Source: Macrolepiota albuminosa (lineage: Eukaryota > Basidiomycota > Agaricomycetes > Agaricales > Agaricaceae). From it: a stretch of DNA of 64,000 bases. The stretch lies in NCBI GenBank assembly GCA_027475525.1, contig JAMWFC010000049.1, forward strand, positions 4,696,947-4,760,946, given 5' to 3'. The position numbers were made by a program, and so were the translations under genes. Position 1 is the stretch's first letter; every line of letters starts with the position of its first letter. The notes under the pieces were generated by a model. It saw nothing but the letters and a program-made list of their open reading frames with translations. It was not told where the DNA came from and ran no database searches. Of the stretch, positions 22,221 to 33,865 are shown piece after piece.

Positions 22221-24808
22221 TCAGAGATGAAATGGTCTTTCTCACCACAAAGTATGCAGACACCCTTCCTTCTCCATCGTTCCTGCACATCCCTCGGGAC
22301 CTCAACCCAGGGTCACCCCTTTTTCGAGAGCCAGTTGGCCCGGAGGGCTTCTTTGTCCCGCTCGTTGGCGAAGTCGGGATCTTCAGAGTCTTCCGGGGGT
22401 TCCTTGGGGTCTGGCGCGTCACCCAGGTCATTGGTGGCCACAGCGGTGTTGAGTTGGGCCTGAGGGCGGGTGCCGCTGCCGGGGTTATTATTGGGCAGGC
22501 CGCGACTCACCAGGGGTCGGCCACCAGGGAATGCGGGGAGACCAGGGTTTTGGATTTGGGGGTTGGGGGTTTCGCCAGAGGGCCATGGGGGTCCTCCTCT
22601 AGAGTTCCAGGGGGGTCGGGAGTTCGAGTACTTGCTGTGGTCTTCCCAGTAGCATTGGTCGATCTGCATGATGAGGGCCTTGTATCCATCATAGAAGGGT
22701 TGTTTCGGGGCGAGTCGGAGAACGTCCTTGATACGTTGCGGCACGGCAGAGGGTGTACCGGAGGGCGCTGTAATTCCAGCCTGTCTCGTAAGCTTCCTTT
22801 TCAAAACGTACGATGAAGGTGGTGAAACGTTCTTCTGAGCGCATCTGGAGGTTGAAGAGGTTGTCCTCGGCCTCAGCCACAGTGTCGTAGATCCCAAATT
22901 TCCCGGAGAACTCGTCGACAAAGGCCTGCCAGCGGGAGAGTGCCGGATTGTTGGGGTCGAACTGGATGAGCGCTGTGTAGTGGTCGAAGGCGATCCCCTG
23001 GAGGTACGAGGCGGCGAAGGCCACTCAGGAGCTGTCAACCTGAAACGTGAGTGGTTTTGCCTGAAACGTATTGAGACACTGAGTGAGGAATGTACGCCAT
23101 TTTTGGGGGTCCCGGCCCGTGAATGCATCGGGTTTCTGAATGTCCAGACATCCTTCACGGGCAAGGGCGTCGCGAGCATTGTCTGGTCCGGCAGTGTTGC
23201 GGGAGGGAGGGCCGGCATTGTAGTAGTAGTAGTAATGATTATCCCCCCCTCCTTGTGGAGGAAAAGCACCGAGGGCGGGACCCCACCCGCCTGGAGGGCC
23301 TCCTCCGGGTGGCTCACCTGGGGGTCCACGCCTGGGGGGTCCGTTGTCTCAGGAGGGTTTGTTCCTGCCGGGAGGAGGCCCAGGTCTCCACACAGGGGGT
23401 GGCAGAGGTGGGGGGCCTGGGGGTTGTCCTCGAGGTTCGGCTGGGGGTGGCGGAGGCGGTCGGGGGGGGGTTCAGCGGTGTCGGGTCAGTCGGAGAGGGG
23501 CCGGGTGCTGGGTCGGGTGCCGGGTTGTGCAGGGGAGGGTCGTGCTTGCATCGGAGGTCACGGGGGGTTCCGTAGGTCAAAGTGGGGTGGGGGGTTGCAG
23601 CAGAAGTTGCGTTCCGGAGGGGCTGGGGCTGACGTAGGGGGTGGGACCGGGGTGGGCGCGAAATGTGGTTCGTTGTTGCCACGCGTGAGCTTGTCGATGT
23701 AGCACAGCATGTCGTCCGTGTTAGGGGTGTCTGCACGGGGTCTACCGGGGTTCGCCGGGGCCGGGGGTCGGGCGTTGTCCGTTCATGGGAGGGGTTCCAG
23801 GGGTCTCTGGGGCTGTCTCCAGGTCTCGAAGGTGCTAGGAATGGAGTTAGCCCTATGGTGAGTAGACAAGCCTACTGTGCGGGCAGCGGGCTGATTGAAT
23901 AGCCCTCCCATCAGGTTAAGGGACCGTAGTATGGCCGAGGCATTTTGCCGCTCTTTCCGTTGTCGTTGCTCTGGGGTGGGGACCACGGGGGCTGCCAGGG
24001 CGGGTTCCGGGGGCTCCCACCAGATGTGAATCGAGCGTCCCGGGTTTGCAGGGTCGTTGAGGAGTCAGGGGGAGGGGGACGCGTGGACTTTGTTGAGCAG
24101 TTGTTGCAATTCTTCTCAGAGAATTGTGTTACGCCTATACTTTACCATAGTCTGCTCCGGGAGTTCTCCTCGCATGAGGCGATCCCCGAATTTGACCAAG
24201 CAGTGGGCCCATTCCTCTGGAGTGCCTGTGAAGTTGTCGTGTCTGAGTTCCGTGAATAGCGTTCTTGCCCATTGCGCGAAGTCCTCCAGCGAGATCCTAA
24301 GCGAGCAGAGCACTTCGTCCCATTGCTGTTCGTAGTCCTTGAGACGTCGTTGTCCCATTGGCGAGGGGGGAGTCCAAGCAGGTGGTGCGGTGGTTGGGTA
24401 GTGTCGAGGGGGATAGTTGTAGTTGAGAGGTCCCCGGGGTTGGGGGGCAGGGCGCTGGTAACCGTAGTAGGGGGTGGGTGCAAAGGGGCCCTCGCTGGGG
24501 GGAATCGGGCGAGGTCCACTGGGTACTGGTGGGGTCTCCAGCAGGCCCCCGGGGATGCTCCGGTACGAGGGGACCTCCATGGGTCGTGCCATGGCTAAGT
24601 TGGGTGGAGGGGCCCAGCTGGCTGAGGGCCCCAGATCATAGAGGGATGGGTCGGGGGCCCAGTGGCGGTGGAGGTACGGAGGTTCGTATGGGAGGGGTGG
24701 ATAGACGGGGCAGGGGATCTGTGCAGAGTAATGCTCGGATACCGGGCGCCCATAGGGGTCAGTCTGGTAGCCCGTGGGGTAGTAGGTGTGAGTATACATA
24801 GCCATCAA
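22140..24808 (-). pseudogene. gag: Chromovirus gag with CCHC zinc knuckle (decayed)
   Basis: The frame starts just inside the 5' LTR (24808 or the nearby Met at 24802) with a Pro/Tyr-rich N-terminus. It is interrupted by TGA at 24116. A capsid-like helical segment is readable at 23024-22689 (SYLQGIAFDHYTALIQFDP, then FEKEAYETGWNY). The nucleocapsid knuckle CILCGEKDHFISEC lies at 22258-22217 in the C-x2-C-x4-H-x4-C pattern. Several frameshifts between 23990 and 22430 scatter the coding sequence over frames. Gag normally packages the RNA into virus-like particles; here it is broken. Confidence 0.75.
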
Positions 24809-24825
24809 GAACGGTGTAAGGAGGG

Positions 24826-24838
24826 AGTCTTGATATTA
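24826..24838 (-). promoter_or_regulatory. Candidate self-priming primer-binding site of the chromovirus
   Basis: The 13 nt immediately after the 5' LTR read TAATATCAAGACT on the coding strand. They are exactly complementary to AGTCTTGATATTA inside the LTR (25232-25220 on the minus strand), which sits about 27-30 nt downstream of a TATA-like element. This is the arrangement known for Tf1/sushi elements, where the mRNA 5' end folds back to prime reverse transcription. No tRNA-type primer site starting TGG is present here. Confidence 0.7.
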
Positions 24839-25576
24839 TGTCAGGTTCCACTGAGTCGGGGGCTTTCTGGGAAAGCAATCGCCCTTACAATGCGGACTTG
24901 ACCCACGGATACTCGGGTGTCTGGAACTCCGGGGCTAGGACTCCGGGGTTCAAGACGTGGACAGGGAAATCCCAGGAGAGGGGACTTAGTCCGGGGGTTT
25001 TGGGTGGATGGGTAACTGGGGAGTTCGGGTGGGGGTCAAGTCGTGAACCGGAGGTTCTAAGACGAGACCAAGTTAGTAAGTTAAAGTCGCGAAGTGCGTA
25101 CCAGTCTTAGTGCACGTGATTATCCAAGCGTGCCAGTCAAGCGTGCCAGTCAATGCATACCAGTCAAATAGAGGGCACGCAACAATTCAAGTAACCAAGT
25201 GAAAACAGTGTAAGCAGTGTAATATCAAGACTAGCGAATACAACGGGGAGCTATGCTATAAGTACTACAGGGCTGGGTCCTGGGGTTCCGGAGTGTCTGA
25301 GATGGGTTCCGGGAGTCATTGAGTAGCGGGCAGAGACTGTATACCTGGATTGCGTGTGTGGGGTGCACGATCAATTGGCATGGAGGCAGCTGTGATGCGT
25401 GATGTGTAATGGCCAGGAGTGAGCGGCATGATCTGATCGTTGATCGGGGCTGGTGGCGGCTGATGGCGGTGTCGGTAGTCGTGATGGCGGGGCGTGTCCT
25501 GTGGGTTCGGAGGGAGGGTCCCAGGTGGTGTTCTGGGGGTGTCCCGGGGTGGATCTGGAGGGGAGGGGTCGTGACA
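24839..25576 (-). repeat. 5' LTR of the chromovirus
   Basis: It is bounded by TGTCAGG and GTGACA, 738 bp. The likely promoter reads on the minus strand: a TTATAG-type TATA element at about 25257-25262, then AGTCTTGATATTA at 25232-25220 as a candidate transcription start. Confidence 0.85.
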
Positions 25577-26413
25577 GAGACAGATAGAGAGATAAAAGAG
25601 ATGGAATTGAGAGAGTAGATAGAGACAGAGGCGAGTACGAGATGAGTTAAGAAATGAGATTGAGACTGGAAACCAGAGATACAAGACTAAGGCAAAAACG
25701 AACAAGTTAGGCAATATCAAGACTACCATACTTAGTGCTATGATGGGGCTTATATACTGGCTACATGACAAGGTAGGTCTGGGGGCTGCTCCCGGGACTC
25801 TGGTGGTGTCCTGGAGCACATAGGAAGACAAAGAATAGGCAGTTTAGAGTTCAACAGTTGCAGAGCTGAACTTAGGTGGAGTGGGAAATGCGGACCGATA
25901 AGCTAAGGTGCCGGTGGATACAAGAGAGATGGAGAAAGAGAAAGAGAGATAGAGGAGAGAAAGAGATAGAATTGAGAGAGTAGATAGAGACAGAGACAAG
26001 AGAATAGAGGTGAGTACGGGACAAGTTAAGAAAGGAGATCAAGACTGGAAACCAGAGATATGAGACTAAGGCAAAATGAGCAAGTTAGGCAATATCAAGA
26101 CTACTGTACTCAGTGCTACAATGGGGCTTATATACCAACTACATGACAGGACAGGTCCAGGGTCTCGGCCCCAGGTCTGGGGATTGCTCCCGGAACTCTG
26201 GTGGTGTTTCGGCACACATAGAAAGACAAAGGGGACCTGCAGGTGTTGGATGGAAGTGGTGCCACTGCTTTGGGAGTCACAGTGGTGCTGCACAAGGAAG
26301 GACATGGTGCGATGAGAGAACGTGGTGAGGCATGATGTGGGAGTTGATGCGTGGCGAGATATGATGTGTGGGCTGATGCACGGGGTGATGTATGATGCGT
26401 TGGGTGATGCAGG
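25577..26413 (-). repeat. Pair of LTR-like direct repeats plus GATG-rich tract
   Basis: Blocks at about 25590-25835 and 25960-26240 are similar to each other: a purine-rich GAGATAGA tract, GAGACTGGAAACCAGAGATA, GTTAGGCAATATCAAGACTAC, ATGGGGCTTATATAC and GGAACTCTGGTGGTG. On the minus strand each has TATATAAG (26136-26129 and 25756-25749) followed 26-27 nt later by AGTCTTGATATT, the same start sequence as in the chromovirus LTR. I read them as LTRs, or a tandem LTR duplication, of a related family. 26320-26413 holds irregular GATG/TGATGCGTGATG repeats. Confidence 0.55.
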
Positions 26414-28413
26414 TCATGCATGATGCATTGAATGATGTGTGATGATCCCTGATGCTTCAGATGCCATGTGGGGGGTCATGCTGTCATGCTGGGGATCTCC
26501 AGGACTGTTGGTGATGTCCGGAGATGCCGGGGTTTGTTGGTGATGTCCAGGGAGAAGTGCCACTACTGGCTTTTCTCCTGCAGGGATATTTTCCAAGTAA
26601 GTGGCAACACAATCTTGATGCACTACTGCACCAGTAGGCAATCCAGATTGAATCCCATCTGCAATGAAATAAGTTGCCATGGGTAGATCATTGACATCCA
26701 CCTTGTCAGGCTCTTTTTCCACTGCTGTGAGGTGTTGAGTAGCTGCCCTTGGAATATTAGGCTCCTTAGGCCTAGGAGGTTTTGGTACCAATTTCTGGAC
26801 CATGACCTCCCTCAAACCAGGTGCCACATCCAGCAATTCTCTGGTGGTTAGTGACACTGGCACCTCCCATAGCTTTTCAGCTATCCTTCCTAACTCCTTC
26901 TTAACCTCTCTCATAGGACTCCCACCAGTGCTCTGCACTGGTGCCTCTTGCTTTTCATTTAAAGCTGGGACCTTCTCAAAAGGTAAGTCCAACTTTGGTG
27001 CTGCCTTGGGAGGAATCCTCAAGGTCAACTTTTCCTTCCAGGTATTTTTAGGTGGTCCCTCTGATAGTATGGGTATCCCTGGTGGAGCCTCCCCTACTAC
27101 CTTCCTTGGGCCTCTCAAAAATCCCTTCCTCCCTGCTGATTTGCCCCAGAACTAGGGGTGGGCCTGGTATTGACCAGAACTGACATTACTTCTGTCAGTT
27201 TCTTCAGTCCCTGCTCCAATTCCCCTATCCTGTCTACTTTTTCATGCTGAATGTGCTCCAGCATGTCATCCCTTGAGTCTCTTACTGCATTGACATAGGC
27301 AGAGTATGTAGGGGTTTCTGAGGCCTCCTCTGCCCAACCAAAGTACAATCCCACTTGAGTGTCATGTAATTTCATGACTCTATCATGGGGTGATATACTG
27401 GATGGTTCTTTGGGAAGAGGAGCTCTGTTTGGCATCCTGGTTCTCCCATCCACCAAGATGACCCATCCCTTTTGTACATCTGACTTTACCTGCTCACACT
27501 CTGCAATACGATGTCCAGTTCCCCAACAGTAGAAGCAATAGGTACTTCCACCAGGTGTGGGCATCATTACCTGAGTGGGCCTCTCCAAAGAACCTCCATG
27601 GTGGGGCTTGGTATTCAGGAAAGCGTTCCTCATATCCATCTGACCATTTTGCAATGCTTGCATGGCACTCTGGATGCTCCCTACTTGTTTGCCAATAGCT
27701 ACCATGGAGTCTTGTAGATGAGCCATTCTCTCCTCTGTCTCCTCATTCTTGACTGCTACACTAACCACCTCTTTGGTGGCAGTATCTCCCACAGGTCTTC
27801 TCACTGTTGTGCCATCTACTAAGGCTGTCACAACTGCAAACACTTCAGACAAATCATATTTGTTGTCCTTGTGTCTATTACAAGTTGGATCCCGGTAGTG
27901 GCCATACTTGTGAATCAACCTTTCCTCCACTAGTTCAGCTAGGGTGGGTGTAAAACACCCCATGAACTTGTCTACTAAAACTCCATTCCCCACTACTTTC
28001 TCTAGCTTTTAAGCCTCTGCCCTGAACTTCCTCATCAAGGAGTATATTTCAGTGACATCCTCCCTGCTCAGCCTTGCATGCTCCCTGCAGATGTGGTCCA
28101 AATTGGCTACACTGCCTGAATCATCTACAGCTTCTGGGTAGGAGTCCTTGACTTCCTTGACAAAATCAGCCCAGGAGTGCCCCTCAGCAAAGCTGTCAAA
28201 TCTCCTCCACTCCTGCTCAGTCTGAGCATCTATATACTCCAATACCCTCTTCCTTTCTAAATCATCCACAATCCCTGCATGACTGAACAGTGACTGCATC
28301 CTCTGCAGAAATCGGTAAACCTCAGATAGTTCACTGTATCTGAAGCGAGGAGCGTCTCTGCTATCAGGCAAGGGCATCTTATATCTTGGGTTGTGCTCCA
28401 TAATGCTGCTCAA
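26414..28413 (-). pseudogene. gag: Ty3/gypsy gag relict with zinc knuckle
   Basis: Read from 28413: a capsid-like segment (YRFLQRMQSLFSHAG, then EQEWRRFDSFAEGHSW) ends at an in-frame TAA at 28009. The same frame continues from 28008 to 27115 with a helical region, a coiled stretch and the knuckle CFYCWGTGHRIAEC (C-x2-C-x4-H-x4-C) at about 27520. It then shifts frame at a T5 run near 27118 and continues to 26414 with TTRELLDVAPGLREVM, a stretch that usually precedes the retropepsin in basidiomycete gypsy polyproteins. Protease and pol are absent, so the element is truncated at its 3' side by the LTR-like and GATG-rich repeats. Confidence 0.7.
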
Positions 28414-29622
28414 ACTAGTTGTTACAGCAATTAAAGACTTGGGTTTGGTAGGGGTTGACGTGTACTTCTCAGTCCAAAGTTTTCATTTACAAAGTACAAC
28501 GTCTGGATCTGGGAGAGAAGGAACTGTGCCTCTAGAGGATGCACGAGTCTCTCTTCTCCTAGGAGAGATAACAATTTTGGCCCTTGGTGTTGTAACCTTA
28601 GGCGTCCCAGGCCAAGAACCTGGGGGGGTGCGAAACTAATGTTTCTTTTGGTGTGTTTGGATCCCAAATAGAGATCCTACAAGGTGTTTGTTTGTGTAAC
28701 AAAAAGCCCCCTCGCGGTGGGCTCCAGATGATGCGAAATGGATTATTTACTCTATGTAAAGTAGTCCAAAATGGAATTCAGACTAAACTTTGTTATATTT
28801 CAATTCTCCAATTCCACAGAGTACGTGGGGCAGTAGTCATGCTAGCGCGCACTTTATAAATGGAGTTTATAATTTTATTGTTTTTGATTTGAATGAGAGC
28901 TCAAAAAGATCACACTTGAGGTTGGGTACAATTAGTATTATAAACTAAAACCCGAAGTCAACAAGTCTGCTGTGGGCCTAAGACATCTGCTCCCTGGGGA
29001 CTCCGAGCCGTGGCAAGTAAGTTGCTTGCCCAACTCCCCCATAATCCTGCCCTTCTTATACCTTTTCCCCAACACACGGACCATCCATCGTATTTCGCGT
29101 GCTTGGATACGGTCATGATATTGCTGTGCCCAGGCCTGGGTAGAGGGCTATTGGTTTTTCCAAATCCCATGCGTGAGAATGAATGAATGAGTTGTGATTA
29201 TACCGCCGGCAAGCCACTATGCAGGGCTAAGAGGCGGGGGTAGGTTCTACTGCGTATCCTACTCCTGGTGTGTTAACTGCAGACTATCTATGTGCGATCG
29301 TGTATCGTAATGTTGTGATGTAGAATTCTCTTCATATTGTCTTTGGCAGCTTTCCTGATGTACTGGGGTGCGTCGCGTACTCCTCCTGGTGTGACATGTG
29401 TGGGGGGGTTTTGCGGTGTCATGATCAGTGGTGAGGCCCGGTGGGCCTGGTCGATTCTTGTGTCCACCCATCATGTGCGCGTACACGAGTCGCCTTGACT
29501 ACTCGCAGTGTGCGTTCCCAGCTCAGCCTCATTGTCGCTGCTGCATTGCGTCCTTACATTCTCTGCCCTCCTAACCTCTACTGCCTCCACCTCTCCTTGT
29601 CCAATCCTTCCTCCCGCCTCTC
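28414..29622. other. Non-coding: gypsy leader remnant and LINE 3' flank
   Basis: 28420-28670 keeps a coding-like leader in front of the gag relict on the minus strand, broken by stops. 28670-28870 may be LTR remnants (no clean ends). 28870-29622 shows no gene; part of it may be the 3' untranslated region of the LINE to the right. Confidence 0.35.
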
Positions 29623-31446
29623 CTAACCCTGTTCCTCCCCAACCCACTCAGGGGGTTCCCCTCCCTCCCCTTCCATCCGCCTCCACCAACCCTCTTCCTC
29701 TTCCTCATTTTCTTTGTCATCAATTGTAGGCGTTGTTTTTTGGTATCTTCTTCTTCCTGTCTTCGAGAATGCCCCTGTCTTCTCCAGGAACTTAGCCATG
29801 GCCTCCAGTCCCTCCTTCGTGCCCAGCAGTTCCCCCAGTACCAACCGTTCGTCCGCTTCCCTTAGAATGTGTCGGTATTCCTCATATCTTGGGCATGCTT
29901 ATATTATATGTTCTCGCATTTGGAACCGCTCTCCGCAAGGGCAACCTACTGGTTTGTTAGGTACAAATTTAGCGTAGTACTCACCTATGAATGCATGCTT
30001 TGTTCGACATTGTGTAAGCCTTCCGAACACCTCCCTGGGGGTGTGGACTACATGTTCTCTCGGCTTCCATCTAGGGCACAACCTGTTGGCAACTGTGAAT
30101 CCTCCCGTAGGCGGCGCCCTCTGCCATTCCTCCTTCCATCTCCTGAGCGCGTCTTCTTTCGTCCTTCTCTTTGCGTTGGCCATTGTCGTGAAGTCCTGTG
30201 CCCATAGCTCCGTCCCCCTCTTTGCCTCTTCATCTGCGCACTCATTGCCTACCACATCCTTGTGGCCTGGGCACCACTCCATGCTGAGTGTTCGTTCGTC
30301 GTTACCCTGCAGGAATGCGTCCACCTTGTGGGTGGTCCTGATCATCTGTCTCTGGCCCGGTGCTGGCTTCGGTCCGTAGATTGATGTCACCGCTGCTGTG
30401 TTGTCAGCAAATATGTATACATGTTTTACCTGTTCGTGTCTCCCCGTGTACCTTATGGCTGCTGCCACCGCTTGCATCAGCCCAACCAGCTCAGCGTCGT
30501 ATACTTCTGCACAGTGGCCCATGCCTCCCCTGCTCGAGAACACTTCTCTTCCTCAGTGGTATCCTACGATCCCTCAGCCCGTATTCTTGACCACCTTTCC
30601 AGGTCCCTCTTCCCGCATTGAGCCATCTGAGTATACCCATACCCTGGAGCCGTCACCTTCTAGGTTACTCACTCTTTCCCTGTGCGTCTTGGCTTCTTCG
30701 GCTTTGGTGCTGCCCTTAGGGGCCCCTATGATAGTTAGTCTTCCGTTGTAGTCTTTAGCCGTTTTCTGCCAAGGTGGCGCTACGAATGGGTCAATGCTTT
30801 CATCTACAAATGGTCTGAAGGTCTTTCTGGCTATCTTTTCAAGTTGGGTCTGCTTCGTCTGTCTCTTGCTTTGGGATCGTCCTCCAGGTGTGAAGGGGGG
30901 CAGTATAGTCGCAGGGCTGCCTTGCCTCCACTCTGCAGGGAGGTGTTTGAGCACCGGGTTGGACGGCTTGAGTTTGTGGAGTCTGACGGCATATCCTCCT
31001 GTGAACATGTCCGATAAGATCTCTATTGGCGGGATCGACATGTCGACTTCAAGTGCTTTCACCGGCGTTGTCCTGAATGCACCAGACATGTGTCTGAGTG
31101 CGTCGTTCTGTACTTTTGTTAGCTTAGACACATGTATCTTCTTACCTGTCCACCATATTGGACTTGCATATGTCATGATTGGCGCCACGCATGCTTTGTA
31201 CATCATCCGCAGCTGGTATTGGCTTAGATCTCGCACGGTGTTGGCTAACATCCATGCTGATGCCACCACCCTCTTGGCCTTCTGTGTAACAATCTGTACA
31301 TGCTGATTGAACGTCAGTTTCCTGTCAATGAACAATCCTAAAATGTGTATTGTTTCCCCTGCCTTCCATGCGCAAGAGCCCTTCTTTTCCTGGCTAAACC
31401 CTCTGCCGTTGTTCTGCCTTAATCCTTCCCCTGCTCCTGCCTTCAT
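29623..31446 (-). pseudogene. LINE (non-LTR retrotransposon) 3' end: RT C-terminus, RNase H, CCHC
   Basis: Frame 31446-30574 has the post-catalytic part of a LINE reverse transcriptase (ILGLFIDRKLTFNQHV, then MYKACVAPIMTYASPIWW and HMSGAFRTTP). It runs into RNase H (VWVYSDGSM; Asp). After TGA codons at 30574 and about 30562 the frame continues with AELVGLMQAV (Glu), VYIFADNTAA (Asp) and EWCPGHKDVVGNECADEEAK (His/Asp). A TAA at 29899 interrupts the C-terminal knuckle CPCGERFQMREHI ... CPRYEEYR. It ends at TAG 29623 with an acidic tail. The endonuclease and RT core are missing, as expected for 5' truncation during target-primed integration. The RNase H suggests a Tad/I-like clade. Confidence 0.8.
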
Positions 31447-31849
31447 TCTCCTCCTGGGACTTCTGGTGCCGTTTTAGTGGTGGCAGCAGCGTGTGCTTGC
31501 TGGCCTATAGACGCGTTCAAGTGTTGTTGGTGGGAGTGGACTCGGGGTTAGCTTGGATGTGTGGATGTGTGATGTCAGCCGGATCTCGGGGTTTGTTCCG
31601 AGATCCGTGCCGAGCACTGCCACCCATCAGCTGTTGCTGATCAGATCCGTGCGGCTTGGGTACACACTGCTTTGCTCGAGCTTTGGTCATCATCATACTG
31701 CAGGTACTTCGTACTTTGAGGTCAGGCTCCGACATCTACCGTTTTCGACGTCACGCTTACAGTTTTCAGCGTTTGTTTCTTTTTGAAACTGTTGTATTAG
31801 AGCTCAGTAATACATGTTTTTCTGCCTCAATTTTGAGGCATACGTATCA
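31447..31849. other. Non-coding gap
   Basis: The 5' truncation point of the LINE lies near 31450-31500. GGATGTGTGGATGTGTGATG is a short tandem motif at 31556-31575. No gene is recognised. Confidence 0.4.
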
Positions 31850-33291
31850 TCATGGAGAGTCCAGGGTAGCATTGCGATACACTGTTGACATATCATTCGA
31901 CTGGGTATTGACAAAATCTGTTTTCTTCTTGCGCTGGCCACGACGGCTCTCAGTAGAGTAATGGCACACGAGACCGCGACGAGTGCATTGGCTTACAATA
32001 GACGGCATCGGTGATTGTCGAAAGACTTATAAGGATCAACTTACTTGCACATAGGATCGTCACTCCCTTGCGGTGGCGGTCCACACGCAATCTTCCTTCC
32101 ATGGCAGAACAAGCAAGCCATCACCGGCTTACCGTCCTTGTCCTTTGAGAGTTTGGCATGCTTACACGGCGCCGGGAGGGTGGGCCGCTCACTTGAGTCT
32201 TGTGGTGAATCAGGCTGCTTAGAGGGCATGAGCGAATGTTGGCGCGAGCGAGATAGATGATGGGTCTTGCATGGCAAAGAGGACTGCGAGCGGGTTGATG
32301 AGGAGTCAGTATCAGATTTTTTTTAATGAGGAGATGGGAAGGAGACAGGTGTTTTATCAGCGGTATGTATTCTGTCTGATGTGTGCAAATGTTCGGCGGC
32401 AGCAATGACTTCAGCCTTCGAATCATCAGTGTATTTTTTGGATGGTGATAGTGCAGGTATGGAGACACAAGCAGACAGAGACTCAGGAGGAGTGGCGAAA
32501 AATGTCGAAGGACAAACATTTTCCTGCTTTTTAGAGCTGATTGAGGCGGTGAATGGGCATGAATTTTCACTGTGCCCTGAGCCAACCTTTGTTGAGCAGG
32601 AGCCAGAACTTGAATGGACGATCGATCAATTACACAAATTTGTACAAAAGAATGGACACACTGGGACGACCTCTGAAATGGGGCTTTGCTGGGATAAGTC
32701 ACATCCCTGAGACGATCCTGCACGATCAGTAGAAACGTAATCTGTGGAGCTTGTGTTGAGATTCTGTCCAGTAACTTTAGTCAATGCATTAAAGATAATG
32801 GTCAGAGGACGGTGTGCAGGAATTTCGAGGTGAGAAGAGGACGAAAGAGCGAGAGCATGAGCCAGAGTGGACGTGGGGAAGTCTGGCACTGGGCGATGGA
32901 CAGAGGTCAGCATCGGCGTTGCCAGCAAGTCACCGCAGATGGTGCCTATTGTATCCTCATAAGAAGCAGACGATGGTTGCGCCCAATGTGCATAAGGAAA
33001 TTCATGCGCAATCCACGTATTGATCGCAGCTTGTCATGCCTGGGAGAAGGTGGCGTAAAAGCGCTCGTCCTCTTCTAGCATGGTCCTTTTGAAGGACGAA
33101 CTAGGCAGAGCTGCAATGCGGGCTTGCACCTGTCGAATACTGTGATAAGCTACGAAGTCAACTAAGAAAGGATGGTTGATTCCTACCTTTTGGCGAGTCA
33201 TTTCCCAGTGAAGCTCAGCTTCATGGCGGGAAATCGGGTATGGGAGTAACTGGTGCACTGGAGAGACAGGACAGGCTGAATTGTCATCCAT
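31850..33291 (-). pseudogene. Zn2Cys6 fungal transcription-factor-like gene, decayed
   Basis: The N-terminal exon starts at 33291 (HQLLPYPISRHEAELHWEM ... PSSSFKRTMLEEDERFYATF) and runs into TGA at 33034, where an Ala-Trp-Gln would fit. The same frame goes on (NTWIAHEFPYAHW) through Ser-rich linker sequence to TGA at 32626 and TAA at 32323, then to a zinc cluster. A 53-nt intron (32044-31992, GTAAGT...AAG) splits the cluster: the first half is ACLFCHGRKIACGPP and the second CNQCTRRGLVC, with all six Cys present, followed by STESRRGQRKKK. The stop is at 31850. I believe this architecture, with the cluster near the C-terminus, matches a basidiomycete-specific family. Three stops with an otherwise readable frame point to a recent pseudogene or a pseudogenised paralogue. 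Confidence 0.65.
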
Positions 33292-33865
33292 GAAGCAGTA
33301 TCAAAGGAATGGCAAATTCGGGGTCTATTTATGAAGTTAGTGTGAGGTTTTTGAACTTCCCGCGATTTCAGCACGACTACATATCTGTCCCGCTGGAAAA
33401 GAGACAAGGTTCGATTTGGACCCTGGGCTATAAAGCAGGGGCGTTCAACAAGGATAAATAACAAGGTACCAATTCGAACAAATCTCTCGATTTTCCATTT
33501 GGTTCTGGGCTTCGATGCTTGATATGGTTCGTTCTCCATTCATCTTGGTTCCATCTTATCTAAATTGAGCAGTTGGTTCTAAATCATATATGTAAGCTGT
33601 TTCACTAGGATGTGGACTCGTGTGATAGGCCAGGCGCATGAGAATAACCGTGCTGAACCGCGTTGCTTAGGTCTTCAGCTTGCACAATTGTTCCCACCTT
33701 TTGAGGAGTGCAATTTTTTTGACAATTTGAGTGAAATTTCAGGTACTCTTCGGAACATGAAATTTTGCTTTTGATAATTCCCTTAGCAAAATTCCATTCC
33801 TGAGCTACTGATCGGCGACACTTTCGTAGTGCTGAAAAACACAAAGATCTATTCACAGTTGTACC
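33292..33865. other. No gene recognised
   Basis: This lies upstream of the Zn2Cys6 pseudogene and may contain its former promoter. A minus-strand frame (33874-33605) has no recognisable domain. Confidence 0.35.

Larger units (their letters stand above)
15148..25576 (-). mobile_element. Chromovirus (Ty3/gypsy) with both LTRs and an antisense accessory gene
   Basis: LTRs at 15148-15914 and 24839-25576 bracket a minus-strand gag-pol (24808 to 17940) and a plus-strand accessory gene (16047-17637). A polypurine tract (minus-strand GAGGGGGGGGTGA) abuts the 3' LTR at 15915-15927. The domain order is gag, CCHC knuckle, two protease-like domains, RT, RNase H, integrase, chromodomain. No matching target-site duplication is seen (ATCAG versus GAGAC), so one end may have recombined. 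The copy is dead: at least nine in-frame TGA codons, frameshifts, and lost catalytic residues in RT and integrase. Confidence 0.9.
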
